From: Burkholderia gladioli
GTDB taxonomy: Bacteria > Pseudomonadota > Gammaproteobacteria > Burkholderiales > Burkholderiaceae
NCBI RefSeq assembly: GCF_000959725.1
Contig: NZ_CP009323.1
Coordinates: 248,001-312,000, forward strand
Reading direction: 5' to 3'
DNA: 64,000 nucleotides
Below are positions 1-13,460 of the stretch, in pieces; the first letter of the stretch is position 1, and each line of letters starts with the position of its first letter. The notes under the pieces were generated by a model. It saw only the letters and a program-made list of their open reading frames with translations, was not told the DNA's origin and searched no databases. Made by a program: the position numbers and the translations under genes.

Positions 1-1
1 C

Positions 2-445
2 AAGGTGGTGCTCGAGGAGAACGCCAGCGTCTGGTTCGGCGCCACGATCCGCGGCGACAACGAGCCGATCGTGGTCGGCGCCGGCAGCAACGTGCAGGAA
101 GGCGCGGTGCTGCACACCGACCCGGGCTGCCCGCTGACGGTGGCCCCGAACGTGACGATCGGCCACCAGGCGATGCTGCACGGCTGCACCATCGGCGAGG
201 GTTCGCTGATCGGGATCCAGGCGGTGGTCTTGAATCGGGCGGTGATCGGCCGCAACTGTCTGGTCGGCGCCGGCGCCGTGGTGACCGAGGGCAAGGTGTT
301 CCCGGACAACTCGCTGATCCTGGGCGCGCCGGCCAAGGTGGTGCGCACGCTGAGCGAGGAAGACATCGCGCGCATGCACGCGAACACGCACAACTACGCG
401 CAGCGACGCGCGTATTTCAAGGAGCAGTTGGTGCGGATCGGCTGA
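2..445 (+). CDS. gamma-carbonic anhydrase-like protein (5' truncated)
   Basis: The reading frame is already open at the window edge, so the N-terminus is missing; 147 residues are visible, against about 170-180 for the family. The sequence is a left-handed beta-helix hexapeptide-repeat protein of the YrdA/PaaY/gamma-CA group. Three histidines (in LHTDPG and in GHQAMLHGCTIG) have the spacing of the trimer-interface zinc ligands of gamma-class carbonic anhydrases. The C-terminal helix is intact. hslO follows after 38 bases on the same strand. Family membership is clear; the physiological activity (CO2 hydration or only a structural homologue) cannot be decided here. Confidence 0.85.
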   Translation, partial: KVVLEENASVWFGATIRGDNEPIVVGAGSNVQEGAVLHTDPGCPLTVAPNVTIGHQAMLHGCTIGEGSLIGIQAVVLNRAVIGRNCLVGAGAVVTEGKVFPDNSLILGAPAKVVRTLSEEDIARMHANTHNYAQRRAYFKEQLVRIG

Positions 446-483
446 AAGCCGCGCCGCCGCTGCCCGTCAATCGAGGAACCGAA

Positions 484-1434
484 GTGAGCGACCAGTTACA
501 GAAATTCATGTTCAACACGGCACCGGTGCGCGGCGAGATCGTCTCGCTGGGCAACACCTGGCGCGAGGTGCTGACGCGCCGCAACTACCCGGCGCCGGTG
601 CGCAACGTGCTCGGCGAGATGATGGCCGCCTGCGCGCTGCTGTCCGCGAACCTGAAGTTCAACGGCACGCTCATCATGCAGATCTACGGCGACGGGCCGG
701 TCAAGATGCTGGTGGTGCAATGCGGCTCGGATCTCTCGATCCGCGCCACCGCCAAGCTGTCGGACGCCACCGCCGCCACGCTCGGCGAAGGCATGTCCTT
801 CGTCGACCTGGTCAACGCCAGCGGCCACGGCCGCTGCGTGATCACGCTCGACCCGGCCGACAAGAAACCCGGCCAGCAGCCCTACCAGGGCATCGTGCCG
901 CTCAACGACCACGACGGCCCGATCGAGTCGGTCGCGCAGATGCTCGAGCACTACATGCACCATTCCGAGCAGCTCGACACGCGGCTGTGGCTGGCCGCCA
1001 ACGGCGAGCGCGCGGTCGGCATGCTGCTGCAGAAGCTGCCCGGCGACGGCGGCATCGTGCCGGCCGCCAACGAGCCCGACCTGGATACCTGGGAGCGCGT
1101 CTGCACGCTGGGCAGCACGCTCTCGTCGCAGGAATTGCTCGATACGGAACCCGAGACGGTGTTTCGGCGTCTGTTCTGGCAGGAAAGCGTTCGCCACTTC
1201 GAACCGGCCGCGACGCGCTTCCAGTGCACCTGCTCGCGCGAGAAGGTGGGCGGGATGCTGCGGATGCTGGGCCGCGAGGAAGTGGACAGCGTGATCGAGG
1301 AACGCGGCCATGTCGAGATTCATTGCGAATACTGCAACGAGCGTTATGAATTCGACCCGGTCGACGTCGAACAACTGTTCGTGACGCCTGAAATCGGCGC
1401 AGGCGTCGCGCCGGCCGGCGAACAGCGTCACTGA
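484..1434 (+). CDS. hslO: redox-regulated chaperone Hsp33
   Basis: A cytoplasmic holdase chaperone switched on by oxidation. The 316-residue length is close to the family norm. The C-terminal zinc-binding redox switch is visible as C248-x-C250 and C281-x2-C284; these four cysteines bind zinc when reduced and form disulfides under oxidative stress. The start is GTG, preceded by a GAGGAA ribosome-binding sequence. It lies just downstream of the carbonic-anhydrase-like gene in the same direction. An equally long antisense frame is only a shadow of this GC-rich gene. Confidence 0.97.
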   Translation: MSDQLQKFMFNTAPVRGEIVSLGNTWREVLTRRNYPAPVRNVLGEMMAACALLSANLKFNGTLIMQIYGDGPVKMLVVQCGSDLSIRATAKLSDATAATLGEGMSFVDLVNASGHGRCVITLDPADKKPGQQPYQGIVPLNDHDGPIESVAQMLEHYMHHSEQLDTRLWLAANGERAVGMLLQKLPGDGGIVPAANEPDLDTWERVCTLGSTLSSQELLDTEPETVFRRLFWQESVRHFEPAATRFQCTCSREKVGGMLRMLGREEVDSVIEERGHVEIHCEYCNERYEFDPVDVEQLFVTPEIGAGVAPAGEQRH

Positions 1435-1485
1435 GGCTCGCGCGTCGCCGCGAGTGCCTTGAAGAAGGTAGAAGGAGAAGCCGTC

Positions 1486-1845
1486 ATGAAGCCCCTGCCC
1501 CTGTCACGCTCGCTGCCGGCAGCCCTCGTCGCGCTCACGCTGGCCGGCTGCGCGGTGCCGCCGTCCTCGACGGTGCTGAGCCGCCTGCCCGACGGCCAGC
1601 CCGGCGCGGCCACCGCCACGGCCCAGCCGCTCACGCCCGCGGAAAAGCAGCGCTACGACGCGATCGACCGGCAGGTGCTGCGCGAGCAGAACGAGATCAT
1701 GTCGGCCGAGGCTGCCGCGCGCGCCTATTCCTACTACGCGCCGACGCCGGTCACCGTCTACGGCGGGTATTACGGCGGCGGCTGGAATCGCGGCTGGGGC
1801 ACCGGCGTCGGTTACGGCTACCCCGGCTGGGGATGGGGCTGGTAA
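1486..1845 (+). CDS. small Gly/Tyr/Trp-rich lipoprotein
   Basis: A 119-residue predicted lipoprotein. The start is the ATG preceded by GAAGGAGAAG, not the upstream TTG at 1459. The N-terminus is a type II signal peptide with lipobox LAGC, so Cys22 would be acylated. A Pro/Thr-rich stretch follows, then a short helical segment (about residues 54-80) and a tail made almost entirely of Gly, Tyr and Trp. Such low-complexity tails occur in envelope lipoproteins of unknown role. I recognise no enzyme domain and assign no function. Confidence 0.8.
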   Translation: MKPLPLSRSLPAALVALTLAGCAVPPSSTVLSRLPDGQPGAATATAQPLTPAEKQRYDAIDRQVLREQNEIMSAEAAARAYSYYAPTPVTVYGGYYGGGWNRGWGTGVGYGYPGWGWGW

Positions 1846-1880
1846 GCCGCTCGGGCCGTCGATCGAGCGCCTCGCCAATG

Positions 1881-1910
1881 AAAAAGCGCGACCTTCGGGT
1901 CGCGCTTTTT
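1881..1910. terminator. bidirectional rho-independent terminator
   Basis: A perfect 13-base stem, A-run plus GCGCGACC paired with GGTCGCGC plus T-run, closes on a TTCG loop. It lies between two convergent genes (the small lipoprotein and ftsB) and can work in both directions. Confidence 0.9.
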
Positions 1911-1960
1911 CGTTTCCGTCGCCGCCTCGCCGCTACCAGCCGGCGCGAGCCTCTCGCCCG

Positions 1961-2380
1961 TCAGTGATGCTCGGCGCGCCCGTGATGCCGCTCGGGCTTG
2001 GCCCGCGACACCGGATTCGGCACCACGCGCACCGGCGCGCTGCTGGTATCGCCATGGTTGGTCAGCGAGGCGGTCGAATTCTGGTTCGGCACCATCGGCG
2101 CCGGCGAATTCGGCGAGACGAACTGCACGAACACCTCGCCGTCCTTGACCATGCCCATCTCGTAGCGGGCCCGCTCCTCGATCGCCGCCGTGCCGTTCTG
2201 CAGATCCTGCACCTCGCCGGCGATCCGCTCGTTGCGCAGCTTCTCGTCGGCGTTCTTCTGCGTCTGGTTGGCCAGCTCCTGCCGCAATTCGTGTACGCGC
2301 AGCCAGCCGCCATGCCCCCACCACAACGGGTACTGAATCAACACCAGCAAGGCGATCAGGACGACAGTGACAAGCCGCAT
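1961..2380 (-). CDS. ftsB: cell division protein FtsB
   Basis: An inner-membrane bitopic component of the FtsQLB divisome subcomplex. The first 20 residues form one membrane helix (RLVTVVLIALLVLIQYPLWW). A coiled coil follows at about residues 27-68 and then the conserved E-x-x-AR-x-E-x-GM segment of FtsB/DivIC. At 139 residues it is longer than E. coli FtsB (about 103) because of a disordered Pro/Asn/His-rich tail. It is the last gene of pyrG-kdsA-eno-ftsB and starts 82 bases after eno; eno-ftsB adjacency is common in proteobacteria. Confidence 0.95.
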   Translation of the reverse strand: MRLVTVVLIALLVLIQYPLWWGHGGWLRVHELRQELANQTQKNADEKLRNERIAGEVQDLQNGTAAIEERARYEMGMVKDGEVFVQFVSPNSPAPMVPNQNSTASLTNHGDTSSAPVRVVPNPVSRAKPERHHGRAEHH

Positions 2381-2462
2381 GTACGAGCCGCAGATATAAG
2401 AAGCGCCGCTTCACGAGGATCGCGAAGCGGCGTCACGGGTGACTAGACCGGATAGTAACGCG

Positions 2463-3836
<1,374 letters not shown>

Positions 3837-3843
3837 TCATGCA

Positions 3844-6407
<2,564 letters not shown>

Positions 6408-6616
6408 TCAGCAATTGCGGGCCGATCGCGCCCTATCCTTGAGCGGCGCGGGAGAGCGGCCCGCCGGGCCGCGCCGGCCGGTTCGCGGCGGCGCATCGAC
6501 GGCACCAGCACCCGTGTATCGGCGTCGCATCGACGGCATATCGACAGATTCCGCTGCGGCGCCAGCGCCCTGCCCGAGCGCGCCCGCGATCGCCGCGCAC
6601 GCATCGCGACAGCCGC

Positions 6617-7453
6617 CTACGCCATCTCCACCGAACGCAGCGTATTCAGCATGCGCTGCAAAGCGCGCGCCGTCTCCAGCGGCCGCTCCATCGGGAACAG
6701 GTGCGAGCCCTCCAGCCATTCGACGCGCCCCTGCGCGACGCGCTGCGTCGCCTCCAGCCCGACCTGGCGCACCTCGCGCGAGCGCGTGCCGGCCAGGAAG
6801 CCGACCGGCACCGGCGCGCCGTGCGCCAGGCGCGGGCCGAGCGTGTGCGGCAAGGTGCGGTAGATCATGTATTCGATGTCGCGATCGAAGGCGAGCCGGC
6901 GCTCGCCCGAGGGATCCGTCTGCGGAATGCCGTAGTCGATGTAGTCGGCCAGCATCCGCTCGTCCCAGCGCGCGAAGGCCGGCTTCTCGTGGAAATGCCG
7001 CCAGGCCTCCTCGCGATCGGCCCAACGCGTGCGGCGCGTGCGGGTGGCCGCGGCCGGCGAGAGCCGCTCGTCGAGGCCGGCCCACTGGCTGAAGCGCAGC
7101 GCGCTGCTGCGCCAGCCCGCGATCACGGGCGAGTCGAGCATCACCACGCCCTTGACCCATTGCGGCTTCTGCAGCGCCGCCATCAGGGATAGATAACCGC
7201 CCAGCGAATGGCCGACCAGCCAAACCGGCCGCGTATAGTCGCGGCCGATCGACTCCAGCAGTTCCTCGACCAGGTGGGGCCAGTCGCGCGTCACGGGGTA
7301 GCGCCGGTCGTGGCCGATCCGGTCGATATGGCGCAGTTCGTAGTCGTCGGCCAGTTCGGCGAAGATGGTCCGGTAGGTCGGCGCGGGAAAACCGTTCGCA
7401 TGAGAGAAGTGGAGGATGTCCTTCAAGTCGCCGCTGTCTCCTGGTTTCATCAT
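6617..7453 (-). CDS. alpha/beta-fold hydrolase
   Basis: A 278-residue hydrolase of the alpha/beta superfamily. The nucleophile elbow GHSLGG places the catalytic serine at residue 83. The oxyanion region HANGFPAPTYR lies near the N-terminus and a likely catalytic histidine is in EGSHLFPME near the end. No signal peptide is visible, so it is probably cytoplasmic. It stands alone between comEC and pyrG, about 250 bases from each. Substrate cannot be inferred; esterase, lipase-like or lactonase activities are all possible. Confidence 0.85.
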   Translation of the reverse strand: MMKPGDSGDLKDILHFSHANGFPAPTYRTIFAELADDYELRHIDRIGHDRRYPVTRDWPHLVEELLESIGRDYTRPVWLVGHSLGGYLSLMAALQKPQWVKGVVMLDSPVIAGWRSSALRFSQWAGLDERLSPAAATRTRRTRWADREEAWRHFHEKPAFARWDERMLADYIDYGIPQTDPSGERRLAFDRDIEYMIYRTLPHTLGPRLAHGAPVPVGFLAGTRSREVRQVGLEATQRVAQGRVEWLEGSHLFPMERPLETARALQRMLNTLRSVEMA

Positions 7454-7699
7454 GTGGGTCCGGGTCGAGGCCGGGCTCGCCGCTCCCCGCCTGCGCGGGG
7501 AGGCGATCGCCAGTGCCGATGGCAGCGAGCATAGCGCGTCCGGGCCGCGCCATCGCGAAGCGCGACGGCGGCGCCTCGGCCGTTGCCCCGCGCCGTTTCG
7601 AAATCATCGGATAAGCGCTTGATTTTCCTGGCATCGCGCCGGCCCTCGCCGCTTTGATGGTTCCCTCTACTGACTATCCGCGGCGACGTCTCTGCCCGC

Positions 7700-10198
7700 T
7701 CACGGCGCCATCCAGTAACGCCGATGACGTTCACGATAGCGCTCGACAAGCAGCCCGTTCGGCTCAGACGGATCGTTCAGCATCACGCTCACGGCGCCGT
7801 CCCGATCGCTGCGCGCGAGTTCGATGCCGCGGGCGGCGTAGCGCGCCCAGACGGTCGGATGCGGGTGCCCGAAGCGATTGGCGTGACCGAGCGGGAACCA
7901 GGCCGCGCGCGGCGCGACGGCGTCGACGAAGGGCTCCCAGGACGAGGTGCGGCTGCCGTGGTGCGGCACCACCAGCACCTCGGCCGCCAGCGCCGCGCGC
8001 TCGTCGCGCACCAGCGTGCGCTCGACCCCGGTGTCGATATCGCCGGTCAGCAAGGCCGCCTGGCCGCCCGCCGAGACATGCAGCACGCAGGAGCTCGCGT
8101 TCGGCGCATCCGCGTCAGGCTCGGCACGCGGCCACAGCACCGCGAAATGCACGCCGTCCCAGGTCCAGCGCTGCCCGGCCCGGCAGGCCAGCCGGTCCGC
8201 CACCCCGGCCGCGCGCGCCAGCCCCCACAAGGCGTTATCGCGCGGCAGGCCGCCGGTCAGTTGCCGGACCGGCAAGGCCTCGAGCACGGCGGCCGCGCCG
8301 CCGGCATGATCGGCATCCGCGTGGCTGATCATCAGCGTGTCGAGCGAACGGATGCCCTTCGCCCGCAGGAAGGGCACGACGATGCGCTCGCCGGCCCGGG
8401 TCGATTCGGCACCGGGGCCGGCGTCGAACAGCAAGCGGTGATGCGCCGTCTCCGCCAGCACGGCCAGGCCCTGGCCTACATCGAGCAGGGTCAGCCGGAG
8501 CGCGCCGGCGGGCGGCGCCGGCGAGGGCGGCAGCACCAAGGGCAGCCAGGCCAGCGGCGCCGCGAAGCGCAAGGGCCAGCCGCGCGGCATCAGCGCCCAG
8601 CCGGTGCCCGCCAGCGCGGCGAGCAAGGCGAACCAGGATGGCGACGGCATCTCGGCCACCGCCGCCAGCCCGGCCGGCATCGCCTCGAACAGCGCGAACA
8701 TGGCGGTGAGCAGCGCATGCGCGGCCCGCAAGGCCAGCGCGTCGAACGGCGCCGGCAACGCCATGCCGGCCAGCACGATCGGCGTGACGAGCGAGCCGAC
8801 CCAGGGGATCGCGAACGCATTCGCCAGCGCGCCGGCCAGCGGAACCTGGCCGAACCAGACCACGGTGAACGGCGCGAGACCGAGCGTGACGGCGTATTGC
8901 ACGCGCGCGCCGTTCGCGCCGACACGAACCAGGCGCGCCGCCGCGCGGCGCAGGTGCTGCCGCGTGCCGCCCGGATCCAGGCCACCCGCTTCCACGGCAG
9001 CCGGCTCGTCCGCCGGCCAGGGCCGCGCCGCGCGCCCCGACACGGCGAACAGGATCACCGCCACCGCCCCGAACGACAGCCAGAAGCCCGGCATCAGCAC
9101 GGCCCAGGGATCGGCCAGCAGCACGCAGCCGAGCGCCGCGGCGAGCGTGGTCGAGGGAGCGATCGACCGGCCCGACAAATAGGCCAGGCAGGCCACGGCC
9201 AGCATCCACCAGGCGCGCTGCGCCGGCACGTTGAAGCCGGCCAGCGCGGCGTAGCAGCCTGCCCCCGCGATCGCCGCCCAGGCGCCGGCATGCGGCGCCG
9301 GCAGCCACAGGGGCAAGGCCATGCCGCGCACGCTGCCGCGCCGCCAGAACGCGGCGGCCAGCCAGGCGGCCAGCGCGCCGACCATGCCGATATGCAGGCC
9401 CGAGATCGCCACCAGGTGACTGGTGCCGGTGGCGCGCAGCACCTGCCGGTCGAGCTCGGCGATATCGTCCTGCGCGCCGATCGCCAGCGCGATGACGATG
9501 CCCGCATGCGGCGCGCCGTCGAGCACCGCGCGGATCCGCTCCCGCACGCGATGGCGCAACCGGTCCACCACGGCGGCCGCATCGCGTGGACTCGCGTCGA
9601 GACGCGAGGCATCGCGCGACGAGGACACGTAACCCAGCGCGCGAATCCCGCCCGCGAGCCAGGCCGCCTCGGCATCGCGCAGGCCGGCGTTGGCATTGGC
9701 GTGCGGACGCTTCAGGCGCACCCGCAGGCGCCAGCGCTCGCCGGGCCGCACTTCGGGCGGCGCCGCCTCGCGCCGGTCGTAGCGGATCCAGGACAGGCGC
9801 AGCCGCGCCGGGAAACGGAGCAGCCCCGTATCGTGGCCGTCGACGTCGAGCAGGAAGCGCTGCCCTTGCGCATCGCGCGCCGGCAGGCCGCGCACCACGC
9901 CCGTGACGAGCACCTCGCGCCGCTGCCATTCGAGCGGCAGGTCGTCGGCCAGGCGCAGGTGCGCGCGCATTGCGGTATAGCCATGACCGGCCAGCGCGGC
10001 CAGCAGGAGCACGATCAGGCTGGTCGCCCATCGCGCGCCGCACGACGAAGCCGCCCGACGAACCATCACGATCAGCGCGAGCAGCAGCGCCACCACGCCC
10101 AGCGCCGCGCCCGCCTCGGCCACGCCGGGCAGGCGAGCCTGCCGCTGCAGCATCACGACACCCAGCGCGAACGCGATCCAGATCTCCCGCATCGGCAT
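7700..10198 (-). CDS. comEC: DNA internalization competence protein ComEC/Rec2
   Basis: Inner-membrane channel for single-stranded DNA uptake in natural transformation. The N-terminal membrane and OB-like region is followed by the multi-helix competence domain (with the segment ATGTSHLVAISGLHIGMVGAL). A C-terminal metallo-beta-lactamase-like domain begins near LLDVGQGLAVLAE and carries the metal motif HADADHAGG and a later VPHHGS. I start at the ATG at 10198 because GAGG precedes it; an in-frame ATG at 10228 is possible. It lies downstream of tatD on the same strand. The frame is intact, so it is not a pseudogene. Confidence 0.95.
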   Translation of the reverse strand: MPMREIWIAFALGVVMLQRQARLPGVAEAGAALGVVALLLALIVMVRRAASSCGARWATSLIVLLLAALAGHGYTAMRAHLRLADDLPLEWQRREVLVTGVVRGLPARDAQGQRFLLDVDGHDTGLLRFPARLRLSWIRYDRREAAPPEVRPGERWRLRVRLKRPHANANAGLRDAEAAWLAGGIRALGYVSSSRDASRLDASPRDAAAVVDRLRHRVRERIRAVLDGAPHAGIVIALAIGAQDDIAELDRQVLRATGTSHLVAISGLHIGMVGALAAWLAAAFWRRGSVRGMALPLWLPAPHAGAWAAIAGAGCYAALAGFNVPAQRAWWMLAVACLAYLSGRSIAPSTTLAAALGCVLLADPWAVLMPGFWLSFGAVAVILFAVSGRAARPWPADEPAAVEAGGLDPGGTRQHLRRAAARLVRVGANGARVQYAVTLGLAPFTVVWFGQVPLAGALANAFAIPWVGSLVTPIVLAGMALPAPFDALALRAAHALLTAMFALFEAMPAGLAAVAEMPSPSWFALLAALAGTGWALMPRGWPLRFAAPLAWLPLVLPPSPAPPAGALRLTLLDVGQGLAVLAETAHHRLLFDAGPGAESTRAGERIVVPFLRAKGIRSLDTLMISHADADHAGGAAAVLEALPVRQLTGGLPRDNALWGLARAAGVADRLACRAGQRWTWDGVHFAVLWPRAEPDADAPNASSCVLHVSAGGQAALLTGDIDTGVERTLVRDERAALAAEVLVVPHHGSRTSSWEPFVDAVAPRAAWFPLGHANRFGHPHPTVWARYAARGIELARSDRDGAVSVMLNDPSEPNGLLVERYRERHRRYWMAP

Positions 10199-10330
10199 GT
10201 CGGCCCTCGCGCGCCGAACGCTCGGCATCTCCCGTCGACGATTATGCGGATCGACAGGCGCGCCGGATCGATCCGGCGATCGAGCCGGCCGAACGGGCTA
10301 TGTCAGGAACGGAAAATCAGGCGGGGAAAA

Positions 10331-11116
10331 TCAGGCAAGCGGACGCAGCCTGGGCATCGCCGCATGCGCATTGGCGGTGGTCGCCCGCGCGATGGCCTCG
10401 GGCTCGCTGCCGCGCAAGGCGGCGATCGCCTCGCCGATGCGCGGCACCTGGTCGGGCGTGTTGCGCTGCTTGTAGATCCATTCGGGGGCGATGTCGGGCG
10501 CGTCGGTCTCGACCACCAGCGCCTCGATCGGCAACTGCTCGGCGAGCCGGCGAATCTGCCGCGCGCGCTCGAAGGTCACGTTGCCGCCGAAGCCCAGGTG
10601 CAGGCCCTGCGCGATGAAGGCCTCGGCCTGCTGGAAGCTGCCGTTGAAGGCATGGGCGATGCCGCGCCGCACCCCGAAGCGCCGCAGCCCCGCCAGCACG
10701 CGATCCTGCGACTTGCGCACGTGGCAGAGCACCGGCAGCTCGAATTCGCGCGCGAACTTCAGTTGCTCGTAGTAGAAGTGCTCCTGCCGCGGGTTGTCGA
10801 GCCCCTCGACGAAGTAGTCGAGCCCGATCTCGCCGATCGCGACGAAGCGCGGATCGTCCAGGCTCGCCTCGATCTCCATGCGCAGCCGGTCGAGATCCTC
10901 GTCGCGGGCGCCGGGCGTGTAGAGCGGATGGATGCCGAGCGCGTAGCTGCCGCCGGCGGTGCGATGCGCGAGCTCGCGCACCGTCTCGAAGTTGTCGCGC
11001 CCGATGCTCGGGATCACGATGCCCGACACGCCCGCATCCGCCGCCGCATCGACCACGGCCTCGCGGTCCGCGTCGAATTCACCGGCATCGAGATGGCAGT
11101 GCGTGTCGATCCACAT
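10331..11116 (-). CDS. tatD: TatD-family metal-dependent hydrolase (DNase)
   Basis: A 261-residue amidohydrolase-fold protein of the TatD/YcfH group, thought to act as a 3'-5' DNase or DNA-repair nuclease. The metal motif DTHCHLDAGEFDADR opens the protein, and EIGLDYF, CHVRKSQ and VVETDAPDIAPE supply further ligands. It starts four bases after lolD ends. TatD-like genes next to lol or holB genes are common; no functional link with lipoprotein sorting is known to me. It could equally be named ycfH. Confidence 0.93.
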   Translation of the reverse strand: MWIDTHCHLDAGEFDADREAVVDAAADAGVSGIVIPSIGRDNFETVRELAHRTAGGSYALGIHPLYTPGARDEDLDRLRMEIEASLDDPRFVAIGEIGLDYFVEGLDNPRQEHFYYEQLKFAREFELPVLCHVRKSQDRVLAGLRRFGVRRGIAHAFNGSFQQAEAFIAQGLHLGFGGNVTFERARQIRRLAEQLPIEALVVETDAPDIAPEWIYKQRNTPDQVPRIGEAIAALRGSEPEAIARATTANAHAAMPRLRPLA

Positions 11117-11120
11117 CGGC

Positions 11121-11873
11121 TCAGACCGGCACCGCCGGCTCCTCGTGCAGCACGCCGTCGCGCAGCCGCAGGATGCGGTCGCAGCGCCCGGCCAGCTCGG
11201 GATCGTGCGTGACGATCACGAAGCTGGTGTCGAGCGTGCGCGACAGTTCGAGCATCAGGTTGAAGACATTGTCGGCGGTCGAGCCGTCGAGATTGCCGGT
11301 GGGCTCGTCGGCCAGCACGCAGGCCGGCTTGGTGACCAGCGCGCGCGCCACGGCCACGCGCTGGCGCTCGCCGCCCGACAGTTCGCCCGGGCGATGCCGG
11401 GCGCGATGGCCGAGGCCGACACGCTCCAGCATTTCCTGCGCATCGTGACGTGCCTCGGCCGCACTGAGCCGGCGGATCCGCAGCGGCATCGCGACATTGT
11501 CGAGCGCCGAGAACTCGGGCAGCAGGTGATGGAACTGGTAGACGAAACCCAGCGCGCGATTGCGCAGTTCGTTGCGCTCGCGCTCGCCGAGCCGCGTGAA
11601 GGGCTTGCCGAGCAGCGAGACCTCGCCGGTGCCCGGTTCGTCGAGCCCGCCCAGCACGTGCAGCAGGGTGCTCTTTCCCGAGCCCGAGGCGCCCACGACC
11701 GCCAGCTTCTCGCCGCGATGGACGGTGACGGAAGCGTCGGCCAGCACGCGCACGTCGAGCCCGCCCTGCTGGAACGATTTGGTGATGCCGCTGGCTTCGA
11801 GCACGGTTTCGCGCATGCGCGGGTTTCCTGTTGAGTTCGGGTTCATGGCCGGTTGCGCGAGCCGCTCATTCAT
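11121..11873 (-). CDS. lolD: lipoprotein-releasing ABC transporter, ATP-binding protein LolD
   Basis: ATPase of the LolCDE complex that releases lipoproteins from the inner membrane to LolA. Walker [10 protein letters not shown], signature LSGGERQR, Walker B VLADEP and an H-loop (IVTHDPE) are all intact in 250 residues. Its first codons overlap the end of lolC by eight bases, so the two are probably translationally coupled. An internal ATG at 11816, just before the conserved core, is an alternative start. Confidence 0.96.
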   Translation of the reverse strand: MNERLAQPAMNPNSTGNPRMRETVLEASGITKSFQQGGLDVRVLADASVTVHRGEKLAVVGASGSGKSTLLHVLGGLDEPGTGEVSLLGKPFTRLGERERNELRNRALGFVYQFHHLLPEFSALDNVAMPLRIRRLSAAEARHDAQEMLERVGLGHRARHRPGELSGGERQRVAVARALVTKPACVLADEPTGNLDGSTADNVFNLMLELSRTLDTSFVIVTHDPELAGRCDRILRLRDGVLHEEPAVPV

Positions 11874-13119
11874 AGCGCAGCGCCTCGGCCGGGCGCACCT
11901 TGGCGGCGCGCCAGCTCGGATAGAGGGTGGCCACCGCCGACAGCACGAAGGCGATCACGCCGATCTTGGCCACGTCGCCGGCCACCAGCTCGGAAGGCAG
12001 CTCGCTGATGAAGTAGACCGAGGGCGGCAAGAACTGCACGCCGAAGGCATGCTCGATCATCGGGATCAGCCAGGGGATGCTCCAGGCGATCAGGCTGCCG
12101 AGCGCCACGCCCGAGAGCGTGCCGACGAAACCCACCGTCACGCCCTGCACCACGAAGATCTTCATGATCGAGCCGGGCTGCGCGCCTAGCGTGCGCAGGA
12201 TCGCGATGTCGGCCTGCTTGTTGGTGACCGTCATCACCAGCGAGGACACCAGGTTGAAGGCGGCCACCGCGATGATCAGCGTCAGGATGATGAACATCAT
12301 GCGCTTCTCGATCTTCACCGCCGAGAACCAGGTCTTGTTCTGCTGGGTCCAGTCGCGGATATAGAGATCGCCCGAAAGCGAATGCGACAGTTGCACCGCC
12401 ACCTCGGGCGCGCGCTGCATGTCCTTGAGCCGCAGCCTGACGCCGGTCGGCGCCGGCAGCCGGAACAGCTTCTGCGCGTCCTGGATGTCGATCATCGCCA
12501 GCGTGCTGTCGTATTCGTAATGCCCCGACTCGAAGATGCCGACCACCGTGAACTGCCTCACCCGCGGCAGCATGCCGGCCGGCGTGACGGTGCCCTCGGG
12601 CACGAACATGGTGACCTTGTCGCCGACCGACACGCCGAGATTGCTGGCCAGCGCGGTGCCGAGCACGACGTCGAACTGGCCCGGCTGCAGGGCGGCCAGC
12701 GAGCCGGCCTTCATGTCCTTGGCGATGTCGGTCACCTGCGGCTCCAGCGTCGGATCGACGCCGCGCAGCAGCACGCCGCTGACGGCATCCTGGCGCGTGA
12801 GCAGGGCCTGTGCCTCCACATAGGGCGCCGAGCCGATCACTTCCGGGTTGCGGCGCGCCTCGTTGGCGGTCAGTTGCCAGTCGGGCATCGAGCCGGTCGG
12901 CGAGAAGATCTCGACGTGCGCCAGCACCGACAGCATGCGGTCGCGCACCTCCTTCTGGAAGCCGTTCATCACCGACAGCACCACGATCAGGGCCGCCACG
13001 CCGAGCGCGATGCCGAGCATCGAGACGGCGGCGATGAAGGAGATGAAACCGTTGCCGGTCGTGCGTTTGCCGGCGCGCGTGTAGCGCCAGCCGATCTGCC
13101 ATTCGTACGGGAGTTTCAA
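11866..13119 (-). CDS. lolC: lipoprotein-releasing ABC transporter permease LolC/LolE
   Basis: Membrane subunit of the lipoprotein-releasing transporter. One N-terminal membrane helix ([20 protein letters not shown]) is followed by a large periplasmic MacB-like domain and three C-terminal helices in the FtsX-like domain. Only one such permease gene is present, as in the single-permease LolF-type systems of many betaproteobacteria. I choose the TTG at 13119 because AAAAGGACAGGC precedes it; the in-frame GTG at 13134 has no ribosome-binding sequence. That gives 417 residues. Confidence 0.93.
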   Translation of the reverse strand: MKLPYEWQIGWRYTRAGKRTTGNGFISFIAAVSMLGIALGVAALIVVLSVMNGFQKEVRDRMLSVLAHVEIFSPTGSMPDWQLTANEARRNPEVIGSAPYVEAQALLTRQDAVSGVLLRGVDPTLEPQVTDIAKDMKAGSLAALQPGQFDVVLGTALASNLGVSVGDKVTMFVPEGTVTPAGMLPRVRQFTVVGIFESGHYEYDSTLAMIDIQDAQKLFRLPAPTGVRLRLKDMQRAPEVAVQLSHSLSGDLYIRDWTQQNKTWFSAVKIEKRMMFIILTLIIAVAAFNLVSSLVMTVTNKQADIAILRTLGAQPGSIMKIFVVQGVTVGFVGTLSGVALGSLIAWSIPWLIPMIEHAFGVQFLPPSVYFISELPSELVAGDVAKIGVIAFVLSAVATLYPSWRAAKVRPAEALRYE

Positions 13120-13460
13120 GCCTGTCCTTTTCACTGGTTGCGGCGGCCGGCACCGGCCCTGAATCGCCCGGCCCGCGCGGGGGGCGCGGGCCGGGGCGCG
13201 GCGGGCGGCCCGCAGGCGCCGCCGCTCGCATCGACGCCGCCGTCCTTGGGGAGGCGCCGCCGATCACGCGCGAAGTTTGCCATACATTGCTTAACCGTCC
13301 CTGAAAAAGCGCGGGCACGGCACGCGCCGCGCGGCGCCTCTCGATCGAGGGCAAAGCCAAGCCGGGCGGCGCTCGCGAGGCAGCGGCCGACAACATCGGG
13401 ACGCGATCGGTGCCGCCCGCGCGAGCCGTTTGCCCTACTTGCCCTACAATGCGCACCATC
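13120..13460. other. divergent intergenic region lolC / rpfE-like gene
   Basis: About 340 bases between divergent genes. I see no supported ORF or hairpin terminator. The only promoter-like element is a TACAAT at 13445-13450 immediately before the rpfE-like gene. Nothing convincing is visible for lolC. Confidence 0.5.

Noticed and set aside
7724..11212. Plus-strand frame of 1162 codons opposite comEC and tatD
   Set aside because: Low-complexity Arg/Gln/Gly/His translation with no recognisable domain; it is the antisense shadow of two clearly identified genes.
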